Counted from the stretch's first letter, positions 22,751 through 34,180 are shown. The stretch: 64,000 nucleotides of DNA from Limnanthes douglasii subsp. nivea (GCA_036936605.1 JAUPFV010000005.1:48690742-48754741); one strand, 5' to 3'. Program-made: numbers and translations. The notes: a model not told the origin generated them from the letters alone.

Positions 22751-23382
22751 ACGGTGGCCGGAACGTTCAGTATCGTTGACGGGTTTGGGTGGCCGGAACG
22801 ATTACAGAAGACAGTTCAGTCGTAGAAGACAGACAGTGTTGGAGGAATACCTGCTCGACTGTGTTCGACGGAGTAGGACGCTCGATTGATTGATCGGAAC
22901 TGCTCGCCGGTTACGGTCGCAGGTTCTGGTTTGGGTTCAAAATCGCTTTTGGTTCCCTCTCCTTTTACGTCTTTCTCTCTCTTCAAATTTAGAATTGTGA
23001 AAATGGGGGAATTGGAACCTAAAAATGAGATTAGAAGGTGCAAAAAAGGGGTTTCAACCAAACAACCCCTTTTATACCCTAGAGGGTATAATTGTCTAAA
23101 ATATGGTTTTAGGTATTTTATGAAACTAGTCTAAAAACGGGTACCATTTTGGTATTTGATAGTTGAGTAGGTATTTAGGGGTACTTTCCTCATTATTTTA
23201 TGGAGTAGAACATTATTTGTCTTTGGAGATTATTTGTATACCGATACATAAATAATAGCACGTTTGGTTTTGGATATTAGGATATCATATCTATAAAATT
23301 TTAAATAATAGATATTATGGTTTTTACATGGTAAGAGTATGTATATCAAGAAATATATTTATAAGGTTGGAATTGATAAATT

Positions 23383-23730
23383 AAAAGTTTGCTCAAGATA
23401 ATTTTGTGTAAAATAAATATTCGATGGACTAAACTGTTATAAAAACTTCTTTACGAAGATGTTTTGTAGAGAGAGAAAATAATGTTCAATGTAGAGAGAA
23501 AAAATAGTATTATATTAATCAACCAGATTTATCAACTGGTGTGGGGTCCTACAATAACGGATTCCACACGCTTTAATTCCCAACTATTACACATCTAGTC
23601 CTTATATTTTACCACTTATTCATAATGAATACTTTCATTATACATTTTACAATCTTTCACCAATAAAAACACTTCTTTCCAATTTCTCCATATATTTTTT
23701 ATTTTGCCTTATCAGTAGCCTCCAGTCCTT
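23383..23730 (-). mobile_element. LTR (left) of a deleted Tat-type element
   Basis: It matches 25270-25620 in the same orientation (for example TCAACCAGATTTATCAACT and TTATATTTTACCACTTATTC). In the minus orientation it is the 3' LTR, preceded by CAAGGACTGGAGGCTACTGA, a polypurine tract like the one in the full Tat element. It begins TGATAAGG, as that element's LTR does. A cluster of TGCCTCTTCGAATTTCTT repeats follows at 23755-23940. Confidence 0.75.
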
Positions 23731-24406
23731 GTAAAAATATTTTTACTAGACTGCGATGACATCTTCGAATTTCGTCTTATCTTTTAATTCTCCTCGAATA
23801 ATGCCTCTTCGAATTTCTTCTTATTCTTTAACTGTCCTCGAATAATACCTCTTCGAACAAAAATGCCTCTTCGAATTTCTTTTAACTGAAAAATGCTTCA
23901 TCGAAGAAAATGCCTCTTCGAAATTCTTTTAACTCTCCTTGGTGACACTGATCAGTAGCCCCCCAATCCTTGCAATGTCTTAGCAAAGATTAGACTATAA
24001 CTCAAAATAAGTAATTTCTATCTCAGAAACTCTCATCGGAAACAATTATCTGGATATTCTGATGCCTTCAAAATGTCCTCTCCGAAAATAATTGTATCAA
24101 TATAGCCTCCCAGACTTGGCTAATAAATTGCAAGGATTAAACTCATCGAATTTTTCAGTATCAATTCTCATATCCCAGTCAGCAATCTCCCGTCTTTTTT
24201 ATGACGTCATTAGTCGTAATTCCTTATCACCAAATATGTTTAGAGATCTTATTACACTTCCCAACACTTTTCATCATTAGATTACCTCTTCACATTATTC
24301 TTGAGTTCTCGATTCAATACAATTGTGCCTATGTTACCCATAACACCCATAGGCAAACAAAAGAAAATGTCCCCAAACCTTTCTTACTCTACAAGCCTAT
24401 CTACTT

Positions 24407-24453
24407 CTATAAATACTCGTCCCTTTTGTTCTAAACTTTCTAGAGAGAGAAAG
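24407..24453 (+). promoter_or_regulatory. TATA box and leader of the antisense gene
   Basis: TCTATAAATAC at 24407-24417 is followed about 25 bases later by TTTCTAGAGAGAGAAAGC. The same pair, TATA box then CTAGAGAGAGAAA, occurs on the minus strand of the full Tat element at 48709-48632, ahead of its antisense gene. Confidence 0.5.
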
Positions 24454-24460
24454 CTAGCTT

Positions 24461-25290
24461 ATGCTCCCCAAGCCTCATCGAATTCCTCAGTGGTTGTTCA
24501 TTAGGAAAAAATTCGAAGAGAAAGTTTATGCCGTTACCCACGTTGAGCCTCAACCCCAACCCCCAGTTACTACTTTCTACGGTGCCTCGCCTCTTTCGGA
24601 AAATTCCTCTGCCATCATACCCTTAGAAATTTCTTGCTTTAACCAACGTCCCAATCTTGAACCCCTCGAAAATATTGGTAAAAATGAACATCACAAACAT
24701 TCTTCTGGAAAGAGAAAAAAGAATCACAAAGACAAAAGAAACTCTCACGAACGCAAGCGAACAAGAGAAAACCCTTCGGATACCCCAGAGCCAAATTTGA
24801 CTCCAGTACCTAACAATCCTCTGAAAACTGACGCATCTGGATCAAGCCTTCCGGCCACCCCTTCGGTAACAGGGCAAGGAAGTCCTCGATTCTCCCCCTC
24901 AAGAACTACAATTACAAACGAGAATATATAATCATTTTGAAATAAAACCTTGGAAAATAAGGGGAAATCCATAGCCGCGGAAAACCCTGAGACAGAAACA
25001 CAAAAAATCCTGATTGCCGAGAAAGGTAAATCTGATGGTCCTTCCCTGGCTTCTTCTAGTCAGATATCTACAACTCCTCTAGCAATTTCCGAACAGCAAG
25101 CTCGAAGAATTGCCCCCAAATCCGAGGGTGATATTGCTCTTCCTTTGGAACTTGATGCTATTGTGGGCAATAACATCCTGGGAATCGAAAATAAGCATCT
25201 AGTCGCACTCCATCATATGTCTTACAAATACTTATTGCCTTTGGAAGAAACCATGCTAAGGACTCGATGGTGCATCCCCTCGAGGATAAT
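24461..25290 (+). pseudogene. Antisense gene remnant of the deleted Tat-type element
   Basis: Two frames (24461-24931 and 24950-25330) encode a Ser/Pro/Lys-rich segment (GKRKKNHKDKRNSHERKRT) followed by NILGIENKHLVALHHMSYKY. The latter matches NHLRDIEAKHLLALYRVKYK of the antisense gene in the full Tat element. The coding direction is opposite to the LTR orientation. Right after the match the sequence runs into the other LTR, so gag, pol and the rest of the antisense gene were deleted. Function unknown. Confidence 0.6.
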
Positions 25291-25620
25291 TTTGTGTAAA
25301 ACAAATATTCGAGGGACTAAACTGTTATAAAAACTTCTTTATGAGGATTTTTTTAGAGAGAGAAAGTAATGCTCAATGTAGAGAGAAAAATAATATTATA
25401 TTAATCAACCAGATTTATCAACTCGTGTGGGGTCTTTTTATAGTACAATAACGGGCCCCACATGCTTTAATTCTCAACTATTACATATCTACTCCTTATA
25501 TTTTACCACTTATTCATAATGAATACTTTCATTATCCATTTTACAATATTTTCCCAATAAAAACACTTATTTCCAATTTCTCCATATGTCTTTTACTCTC
25601 CCTCTTCCGGAGTAATAACA
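25270..25620 (-). mobile_element. LTR (right) of a deleted Tat-type element
   Basis: Partner of 23383-23730, about 85-90 % alike by eye, with a short extra piece (TTTTTATAGTA) near 25435. It joins the antisense remnant directly with no primer site, so the deletion includes the 5' internal region. The target duplication is not resolved. Confidence 0.7.
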
Positions 25621-25723
25621 TTTTGTTGGATATGATATTAACATTTTGATTAGAATTAAATGTTTACTCAATGCATCACTTTAGAATTTCTTAAAAAAAA
25701 TTATTCCATCAGATTTAAAAGAT

Positions 25724-26748
25724 GGGAATTGTTAAAAAAAAGTCATTTTTGCTCCGTGAAGTTATTTTTTTTGACGATTTTGTCCTTCACAAAATCGTAT
25801 AAATAAAAGAAATTACTCTATGAAGTTACCATAATTTCCAAAAAAATACAATTTCTCTACCTTCTCTCTACTTTCTCTCTCTAAACATAAAGAACTAAAA
25901 CTAAAGAAATTAATACTATCATTATCAATTAAAATGTTACCCATTGCCTTCAAAACCACTTAATCATATATCATAACACTCAAATGACTTATTTGCAAAA
26001 AAAAAACATATTTAGATCTTAGTTATTCGAAAGGTTTCTCAAACCATAATGGGTATTTTGTTTTACTTTAAATTGATATTGTTTTTAGTTAGTATAAGTC
26101 TTTAGTAAGTGATAGAGTACTAAAAATTACAAAAATGGATAAAATTAAAAGATAAATGTTAAAAAATTAGAAAAAACCGGATACAGGTCTTATACAGGTT
26201 TGTCCGCCAATGCAATGGCGGACAGACCCCCTGTTTCCGTCATGCAATGGCGTCAGCACCATCGTGTACGCCATTTGCCAAACGAAAAGTACCATCTTCT
26301 TCGACAGGATGATGACGACGAACACCACCTGGACGCCATCGTCTAGCGGAAACAGACATTTTTTTAGTTTCTTTTTAAAATTATTTTTTCAGAAAAACAG
26401 AAAGATAGAATGGTCAATGTTCATGTTGGTTTGTAGAAAAACAAGTTTTGTTACCATTTCGGCAAGTTTCGTTAACATTTCATTAAGTTTTACAAAGTTG
26501 AAAAAAAAAAGAGTTTTGGTTAGTTTAAGTTTTGAGTTTTTATGATTTTAGTGAGTTTTAGGAAGTAAAATGTTAGGTTATGGTAGATTTTATGTTTTGC
26601 AACTTCATAAAGTAAATAATGGTATAAAATGTAATTAAATGAACTTCTAAACATTTTTTGGTTTTTTTGCTTAGTGACAATTTTGTAAATATTGAAAAAT
26701 AGAAAAAAAAAAATTCGCGGAGTAGTTTCGGTTTTTTTAGCGATTCCC
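25724..26748. mobile_element. MULE-like element with short hairpins
   Basis: The left end GGGAATTGTTAAAAAAAAGT and the reverse complement of the right end, GGGAATCGCTAAAAAAACCG, match imperfectly for about 50 bases, including CTCCG(T/C)GAA. The flanking 9-mers TTAAAAGAT (25715-25723) and TTAAAAAAT (26749-26757) differ at one base. There is no transposase. The middle has the palindrome GTCCGCCAATGCAATGGCGG near 26202 and related GGCG/CGCC motifs to 26350. No gene is seen. Confidence 0.65.
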
Positions 26749-26974
26749 TTAAAAAATACATAATCATTGTCTAAAAACAGGGTAATTATTTTATATTAAA
26801 AATAAAATTACAATTGTAATATATTATAATATGTTTCCAACTTAAACACGTTTAATAGTATTAGCTCTTAAAATATATTGCTTGTTTCAATTCTTTTCAA
26901 ATTATAAGTAGATAGAAAGAAACACATAGAGAGAAGAGGGAGACAACTTTTGAAGAGCGAACCCAAGAAGAGCA

Positions 26975-27603
26975 ATGAATAGGTAAAAACGACTCGAATA
27001 GGTCCTGGTGTTGGAGGTAATTTAGTAGGGCAACATTCTTCCGAAAGAAATCAAGATGCTACAGCTTATGCCGGCAATCTCGATCCTCAGGTAACAGAGG
27101 AGTTACTATGAGGGTTGTTTGTTCAAGCTTGACCTGTGGTCAACGTCTGTGTTCCCAAGGATAGAGTGACAAATCTTCAGCAAGGATATGAGTTCGTAGA
27201 ATTCCGGAATGAAGAAGGTGCCCCTCCCGGTCAAATGCCAATGTCAATGCTTCGTCCCCTACCTCCACAAGGTAACCCATTCCCACCGCCGCCTCAAGCA
27301 CCTGGTCAAACACCATGGTAGGATCAGCCACATCAACGGGGTCAACCAGGGCCACCACCCGGAATGGGTCCACCACCTATGCCGCAATTCAGGGCACCTC
27401 CACTTCCGCAACAAAACCAATGTCCTGTTTTTCAAAGGATGCCACCACAACCGATGGGAATGGGAGGGCCGCAACCCGGTTGGTTGCTACAACCTCAGCA
27501 TCAGATGGGAGGAAGACCACCGATGCAGCAAATGCACATGCCACGACCTCCTCTGAACAATGCCGACGACCTCCGTCTTGAAGTTGAAGAGTCGGTCAGT
27601 TAG
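26975..27603 (+). pseudogene. SF3B4 (SAP49) pseudogene 2, internally deleted
   Basis: It starts near ATG 26975. The frame RIGPGVGGNLVGQHSSERNQ, DATAYAGNLDPQVTEELL, VVNVCVPKDRVTNLQQ and GYEFVEFRNEE covers the N-terminus and RRM1 up to RNP1. Two codons are now TGA. It then jumps straight to the proline-rich tail (GAPPGQMPMSMLRPLPPQGN, GMGPPPMPQFRAPP, QMHMPRPPLNN), so the rest of RRM1 and all of RRM2 are deleted. No introns are visible. The 3' flank to about 27790 is shared with the copy at 4.1 kb. It lies 415 bases upstream of the P450 and is not part of it. Confidence 0.85.
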
Positions 27604-27927
27604 TTGTATCTTTGGGATGCTGTTGCTACTTGATTAGTATCCAAAAATATTAACTACTATCTGAAACTGTACTTCTTTATAATCAACTGCATTCATTTCT
27701 GGTTTTAAAACACAAAACAAAACTTTCCAAATCATATAACTAAAAGAGAAAAGAAAACATGGACGCAAAAGAATAATTTATAAAAATTCAGGTTTTTATT
27801 TGCAATTATGCAAATTTTACCGACCACCTATCATTCTTTATATCAAGTAGTGATTTAAATATGAATAAAAAAACAGAGTAGAATCAAACGCCCCTGGATT
27901 CTAAAATTTAAAGTCGGCTCTGTCTCC

Positions 27928-27938
27928 TCTATAAAGAG
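27928..27938 (+). promoter_or_regulatory. Putative TATA box of the P450 gene
   Basis: TCTATAAAGAG lies 81-91 bases upstream of the ATG at 28019, a usual spacing for a plant promoter with a leader of about 50-60 nt. 27610-27925 is AT-rich with no other feature beyond the shared SF3B4 3' flank. Confidence 0.55.
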
Positions 27939-28018
27939 GATCAGTACAAACCCAAATGAGTTAAATCAGTAAGCTTGAGTAAACCAATCTATAGAGAGAA
28001 AGCAGCATAAAACCTAAA

Positions 28019-30584
28019 ATGGAGTTTTTAACTTTATTTCATCAAGTTTTGAGTTTTTTAGTCCCGATAGGATTCTTAGTGTATTCCATTCATCTCTACA
28101 AATCCACCAGAGGAAAATCGGAAACCATTAAAAAGAAGCTGAACATGCAAGGAATCGATGGACCTCATCCTTCCTGTCTCTACGGTAACTCTCCCGAGAC
28201 CAAAACAGTTGGATTGAGCGCAGCAACAAAGGAGAAAACGCACATCGATATCGTCGCGCATGATTACACCCATACTCTATTTCCTCAGTTGGATGAATGG
28301 AGAAAACAATACGGTAATCTTCTTTTTCATTTCTTTTGAGTTTTGATAGGTCTAGGGTTGTTGTTCTGACCTTAGTCGGTTTTGATAGTACTGACTAGGG
28401 TTCACATATATATATCTCTGTTAGCTGATACGATGTTAGACTAGTCAACGTTCTAATGGGTTTATTGTTCTGCGAATTTATAGTAAAACGACAAGATGTA
28501 GTTTTTTTCTCTTTTTAAGAGTGTTTTTGTTCTAATGGGTTTTTAGCCCTGCCCTGTCTACAATTATGTCCTTTTTTATATTTTATTTAAAGAAGTGGAG
28601 TACCCTCAAGATGGAGTACTATCTTTTGAAACCAATTTTGACTTGGTCAACCGACTTGGAGCGAATAATGTAAAATAAATGAGTTTTTAATATCAACCCT
28701 ATTCAAAGTTAGTGCCCTAGATTGCAGAATTTAACTCTAGGAAAATCTATGGTTCAATTAAAAACTTTCAATAAGTGTATGTTTAATGTTTTTATTTTTC
28801 TAATTGACTGTCCAGTACAGTATGGTGAAAGTAGCTTCGAACTGTTTCTCCGCTGTGTTGCCCATGATGCATGTTTCCGCTTTCATACAAAACTTCTGTT
28901 GTCCTGATACTTTTTAACTTTTAAGCTCACATTAGACTTTTAAGGATTTAGATTTAGATGCCGAAATTGAAATTGAAATTGTGCAGGGTCGGTGTACACA
29001 TACACAATGGGGGGGCATCAGCATCTGTTTGTTAATGAGCCAGAGCTAGTGAAGGGACTCAACCTATTCACCTCCTTGGACCTAGGCAAAGTTCCTTATA
29101 TCACTAAAAGTCTCGGCCCTATTCTCGGCACCGGCATCATCAGGTCCAACGGCCACCACTGGAAGCAACAAAGAAAAATTGTTGCACCCGAGTTCCATGG
29201 GGACAAAGTCAAGGTGACTATATATATATATATATATATATATCTTTATATATCTTCCTTCAATTTTTATCCGAATGGTCTATATACTATATATTAATGT
29301 TGAATATGTTTTATATATAGGGTATGGTAGGCATAATCGTGGAATCGGTAGAGCCAGTGATAAGAGAATGGGAGGAAAGAGTTGAGAAGCAAAACGTGAA
29401 GGAAGCCGATATAAGGGTTGACATGGATTTAAGAAACTTATCGGCAAATGTAATCTCCAGGGCTTGTTTTGGAAGCTCTTATGCCGAAGGGAAACACATT
29501 TTCTCAAAGCTGAGGGCTATCCAACTAGCTATCACCGAACACAGCTTCCTATTGGCGTCTCTTCCTTCAGGTACATACATCTGCTTCTTTCATAGTGTTA
29601 ATATATTATTAGGCATATTAAGGGTGGAATTTTGTTTTCATAATCTAACTGTATGCGTGTTTTGGACACATACAGGGACATGATATGTCGCGGGGTGAGG
29701 AAAATAAAGATAAGCAAACTAGAGAAAGAGATCGATACACTTATTTGGGAGACCGTCAAACAAAGACATCAGGACTTCTTAAAGAACCCTTCGCAGCAGA
29801 AAGATTTTATGCTGCTTATACTTGAGAAGGCAGCTGCATCAAATGGTGACTACTTGGAGAACATTGATAATCTTACTGTCTCCAATAAGAAGTTTGTCAT
29901 CGACAACTGCAAAAACATTTACTTTGCTGGTCATGAAACAACGGCAATAGCTGCCTCCTGGTGTCTGATGCTTCTCGCTTTACACCCAGAGTGGCAGTCT
30001 CGTGCACGCCAAGAGGTGGTGGAATTTTGCAAGAACGGTGTCCCGGATGCTAAATCCATATACCAGCTGAAAACGGTAATACTTAAATGCATAAATAGAT
30101 ATAGCAATTTTCACCCCGAGTCCATACATTGACACATTGTATTTTTCTTGGCATGCAGGTGACAATGGTGATTGAGGAAACCCTAAGGCTATACCCACCA
30201 GCACCATTTGTATCAAGGGCAGCGTTAGCCGATATACAAATTGGGAATATAGTAATCCCAAAGGAGACCTGTGTATGGACGCTGATTCCATCTCTCCATA
30301 GAGATGTTGACATTTGGGGAGCCGATGCTAACGAGTTCAAGCCAGAACGATTTGCGGAAGGTTTGTCTAAAGCTTGTAAGCATCCGCAGACCTATATACC
30401 TTTTGGTCTGGGATCGCGACTGTGCTTAGGCAGAAACTTTGCTATGGTGGAGTTGAAGATAATTATATCGATGGTCATCTCCAAGTTGGAATTCTGCTTG
30501 TCTGATAAGTATCCGCATTCTCCTACTTTTCGAATGCTGGTGGAACCTGAACACGGTGTCCTGATTTCAGTGAGGAAGGTTTGA
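28019..30584 (+). CDS. CYP714-family cytochrome P450 (frameshifted, possibly pseudogene)
   Basis: Five exons: 28019-28313, 28987-29213, 29321-29570, 29676-30075 and 30159-30584, all with GT..AG borders. The protein has an N-terminal membrane anchor (residues about 4-27), [13 protein letters not shown], the C-helix HHWKQQRK, the I-helix oxygen site AGHETTA, the K-helix EETLR, the FKPERF motif and the haem loop [10 protein letters not shown] with its cysteine ligand. CYP714 enzymes are ER oxidases; known members act on gibberellins. The summed exons are 1598 bases, not a multiple of three. With the natural splice sites exon 4 opens with GGG ACA TGA, a stop after about 258 residues. The downstream frame is otherwise intact. 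Either a recent null allele, a sequencing error, or unusual splicing is possible. Confidence 0.9.
29676..29682 (+). other. Frame break at the start of P450 exon 4
   Basis: Exon 3 ends in phase 1 (CTTCCTTCAG/GT). Exon 4 after TACAG begins GGACATGATATG, whereas the homologous frame downstream ([16 protein letters not shown]) needs four more bases. CYP714 relatives have Thr-Asp-Met here, and a loss of one GACA unit from a GACAGACA pair would explain the gap exactly. An alternative in-frame acceptor at 29721-29722 exists but lacks a pyrimidine tract. Confidence 0.75.
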
Positions 30585-30589
30585 TACAG

Positions 30590-31010
30590 CTACTTTTAGA
30601 AGGGTAGTTGTGTAGTAGAGAACTAGAGATTTTGTTTAGGGATGAACAAGCTACAGATCAAGCTTAAGTTATGTAATAGTATTACTACCAAAATATCTGG
30701 TTTATTATTATTAAACTTTCAATGCCAAGCATCCCAAAAGTATGGACGGATTGTTCATGAAATCATATACTATAAGTTTTTTATTGCGGTGATTCCCTTG
30801 TAGCAGCCACCCCCACCATAGACTCTGGTCCAGTTTATATCTCTCCTCTCTTTAACTCAACCGTCTCTTTCACCATTTTTTTTATCAGATTAAACAAGGG
30901 TTTAGGCTGTGGATTGATCCGTCACGCTAATTTTTAATTTGGAATTCCAAAAAATTAATCCGTGTTATCATGGTCTAATGAAGAGACTGATAATCTTATT
31001 ACTTCCGTAG
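30590..31010. other. P450 3' flank
   Basis: Probable 3' untranslated region to about 30720 (AT-rich, TTATTATTATTAAAC), then unassigned DNA with a pyrimidine-rich stretch at 30840-30880. No gene is seen. Confidence 0.4.
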
Positions 31011-32720
31011 TTGGTCGTATCTTAATCAAGAAGGAATGTTAAGTCATTTGATTATTACGGTCATTCGTATTTGAAACCACACCATCATCATTTTTTAGTA
31101 TGATATTCATTTAATTATGTTTTTAATATGTGTCGTATATTGAGAAATATTTAGTCATCTTAATATGTGTCATTTTCATCCAGCTATAATACTTAATATT
31201 GTATTTTTGGCTTGAGATTCCCCGTCTAGCACACAATCAACTAACTACGTGACTGGAATCAGTGAACTATTTATTATCAGCATTAAATATACTTGTAGAT
31301 CATACACGTCACATTTTTATACATTAAATATACATTAAATATTCATTAAATATATTTTGAAGATATTTTATTGGGATCGGTAATTTTAATGTATCTTCGT
31401 CAATTTTCATTCATTTTCTCCACTAGAGTTGAATTGGTCGTCCACAGAGGATAAAGAGCTTCCCAAATGTGGCCGATAATCGTCAACTTGTCTACTTCCT
31501 TCACCTTTGCCTCGATTTTTTTTAATGAATAAGATCTTCTCTTTTGCTCAATTGGTTGAAGGTTAGGGTTGTATGACAACTTGTGACATATAACTTAAGT
31601 CGGGACTCTTGTTACATCTTTGGTGTTCCAAGCTTAAATATCCACATTGTTGTGTACAAAATCTAGAAGTTTGTTTTGTATGGGTGAGATGTTTTTGTCT
31701 AAATGCATGCTTTTGTTATCTTTCATGTGTACTTCTTCTATTTATTCTGCATGTTCGATTATGTGGGCAAAATGTTCAGAGCATTTGTCGTTGTCGCGGT
31801 CGTTGTACTAGGTGTTCTGTTTGCTACCTTGTTAACATATTCCTTGATTGGGGTACCATTGTCTTGTATAGTCGTGGGCATTGCTTTATTAGGAATCATG
31901 CTAGTTCTTTAAACTAACTTGGGCCACGGTTAACTGCTCGTCACCTTGGTCGTAAGCTACCACCGTTCTGAGATCCACTACTACCCTTGTTAATCCGTCT
32001 CGTGTTACTTTATGTGACGTTCCACTCGCACGAACAAATCTCCAAAAACATAGGTGTTTTTATCATTATGGATTTAAATAACGGTATTTGTAGGATTATT
32101 TGTTTGTATGTTAGGCATACTAGGTTGTTCAGATAATCCCACAACTAATCTCTTATTTCCACAAACCGCATCGTGTATTGGAGTAAAGTCTCATCGGATT
32201 TTAGCTTGTAGTGGATGATTAAATCTAAATCTCATATAATGACCTTTGATCCAATGTAATGATTGCAAAAGGTAATGGGGAGTTGGTTAAAGATTCTAAT
32301 ATTTATTGTAAGCATGCCATTAAACCAAGTAAGGGATGTTACTTTCAAAGTGAATGAAATATTTACATTTGAATTCATTATTAGCTCCTGAGTACCGCAA
32401 TATCTCATTTTGGAAAATTTTCTATGTGGTGGTTTGGGTCATTATTTCTGGTGAACTTATCGATTTTGTACTTGTTGAATTGTAGGGGTAACATCACACG
32501 TTCAATTTTAAAAGCGAATAAGGATTTATTAGCATAAATTTGTTATATGCATCATAGAATATGTTATTTTTATCTATGTAATGCTCAATTATCTCTGTTT
32601 TCTTGTCTGCTGAAACCTAATCGTTGTGTTGATTGGTCGTATATATTTTGTGAGGGTAATGGTCAGGCGATGGCGATGTGTGTTAGTTAAACCACGACTT
32701 CCGCAACTGCCCTTGTTAAG
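31010..32720 (+). repeat. Duplicated segment F2 (partner of F1)
   Basis: Aligned with 11695-14060 along its whole length, without the SINE-containing extra DNA of F1. Shared phrases include GGAATGTTAAG, CCCCGTCTAGCACACAATCA, GAGGATAAAGAGCT and CTCGTGTTACTTTATG. Apart from a short hydrophobic frame (separate entry), nothing looks coding. I do not know what kind of element it is and saw no terminal repeats. Confidence 0.6.
31772..31912 (+). CDS. Small hydrophobic peptide, unknown
   Basis: A 46-residue frame starting MFRAFVVVAVVVLGVLFATL and made almost wholly of hydrophobic residues, enough for one or two membrane spans. F1 (13125-13245) encodes LRAFFIVAVVILGDLFATFL in register, so amino-acid similarity persists although the F1 copy lacks the ATG. 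A longer in-frame start exists at 31703. I recognise no family. It may be a relic exon of a membrane-protein gene rather than a complete gene. Confidence 0.3.
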   Translation: MFRAFVVVAVVVLGVLFATLLTYSLIGVPLSCIVVGIALLGIMLVL

Positions 32721-34180
32721 GTGATGAGGGGCCATAGGCGCTCACTACATTTGCTCTAGTTAAGACATATAGTTGTGCTAGATCTGAATGTAAGCCGATC
32801 TCACACCCAAAGGAAAATTTTATTAAGCTTGTAGAGCAATGGTGGGTGGACGGTAATAACTACTAATGTGGACTCTGATTTGGGCTTTCAAGGACTAATG
32901 ATTATAAATACCTCTCGTATATACGCCGGGAAGAATCAGGAAAGGAACGAAGGTATTGGATGATATAGTTATTGATTGGGATTCGCCGCTTGTGGAGGCA
33001 TGATATAGCCCAGAGTTGTCTAGTTTATTGACTCTCCCTCATCGGAGGCTGCTCTTTGGGATTATTTTCCTCACGCATTTTATCATGCTTTGGTTGTGAT
33101 TCGTGTTGGAACCAGACATTTGGTTTATTGTTTCGCTGCTGTTAAACATAACAGAGAGACACATGTACATTCTATTTTATAATGTTTGTCTATTTTCTTA
33201 TCAGATCCCTTTTAGGGTTGTTTCCTCTGAATTCTCCATTTTTTTTGCTTTGTTAACAGTGTATATGTTTTGTGAAATTTGAGCTTTTGATCAACTTTTT
33301 CTGGTGAAATTTAAGGTTTCTTCATCGATCTTACCGGTTTTTTGTGTTAGAGACAAAGAGGAATGCCGATACATTTAGATGGAATTACACTAACTTGTGA
33401 GTGATTTCTTTTAACTTTTTAAAATTAGGTTGTGTAAATTTAATTTTGTCATTTTTTATATGTTCAGTTTTATTTTCGCGATATTTTAAAATAGATTTTT
33501 GTTGTTGAGCAATTTGAAAGTTAAAGTCTTATACTTTTGTTTATGGATGGATGATTCATCAACTATAAATTAGGTATATAAGTAGGTTTTTTGTGTGTTG
33601 TTGTAGTTTATGCAGTTTAGCTCTCATTTATCTCTGCTCGCAGACATGCTTGATTCCGTCATGGATTCGGGGGTTTCTGATGGTGGATCAAAGGGCTTGA
33701 TGAGGGTTTTGTTTTCTTTATTGTCTTGATTTTGTTAAAGAGTTTCCATTAAAGATTGAAGAGAAGAAGATACTATGAGATATCAGTTGTTGTCGACGAG
33801 AGAGGAGGGAGAGAGAGACGGCGTTGTATTTGAATTGATTGATTTAACTAACTGACATCTTATTAAATGTTAAGTAAATAGTAAATTAGTAAATAGTAAA
33901 ATAGTAAACAATAAATGATAAGATGATGAAAAGTAAATAATAGATGGTACATTAGTTAAAGTAAAATGTACAATAGTAAAATAATGAAAAGATTAAAAGT
34001 AAAGGTGAAATGGTAAAAATGATAAAAGTAAAAGTAAAAAAAATAATCGATGGCATTTTGAGTGTGAATGGTTGAGTGACCGTATTTGCAACTGAAAATT
34101 ATACCTTTGGATCTCACGTGTCACCACCTAGTTAATTGGCACACGCAAGTGACCATATATACAAAATTCTCAAACATAGG
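32720..34180. other. Unassigned DNA, possible captured leader/intron
   Basis: 32730-33090 and 33100-33760 have no long frame. 33180-33420 and 33590-33760 look like plant leader or intron DNA: T-rich tracts, a TTGTTAACAG acceptor-like site, and CTGCTCGCAG followed by ACATGCTTGATTCCGTCATG. A host-gene fragment is possible but unidentified. 33850-34040 is a low-complexity AGTAAATAGTAAA run. Confidence 0.3.

Larger units (their letters stand above)
20092..23191. mobile_element. Pack-MULE carrying SWC4 and UBC37 fragments
   Basis: A 3.1-kb insertion in copy E of the dispersed repeat, flanked by the 9-bp duplication ATTATTTTA (20083-20091 and 23192-23200). The ends are degenerate inverted repeats: GAAAAATGACATACTAAGTA on the left, and GAGGAAAGTACCCCTAAATA as the reverse complement of the right end. 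Further similarity lies inward (CTACCCTAAACCTAGTATAT against TATACCCTCTAGGGTATAAA). No transposase is seen. The interior consists of pieces of at least two host genes with their introns, in opposite orientations, which defines a Pack-MULE. Confidence 0.85.

Noticed and set aside
31609..31917. 102-residue Cys-rich frame overlapping the hydrophobic peptide
   Set aside because: It is not kept in the F1 copy, while the hydrophobic frame is; probably a shadow frame.
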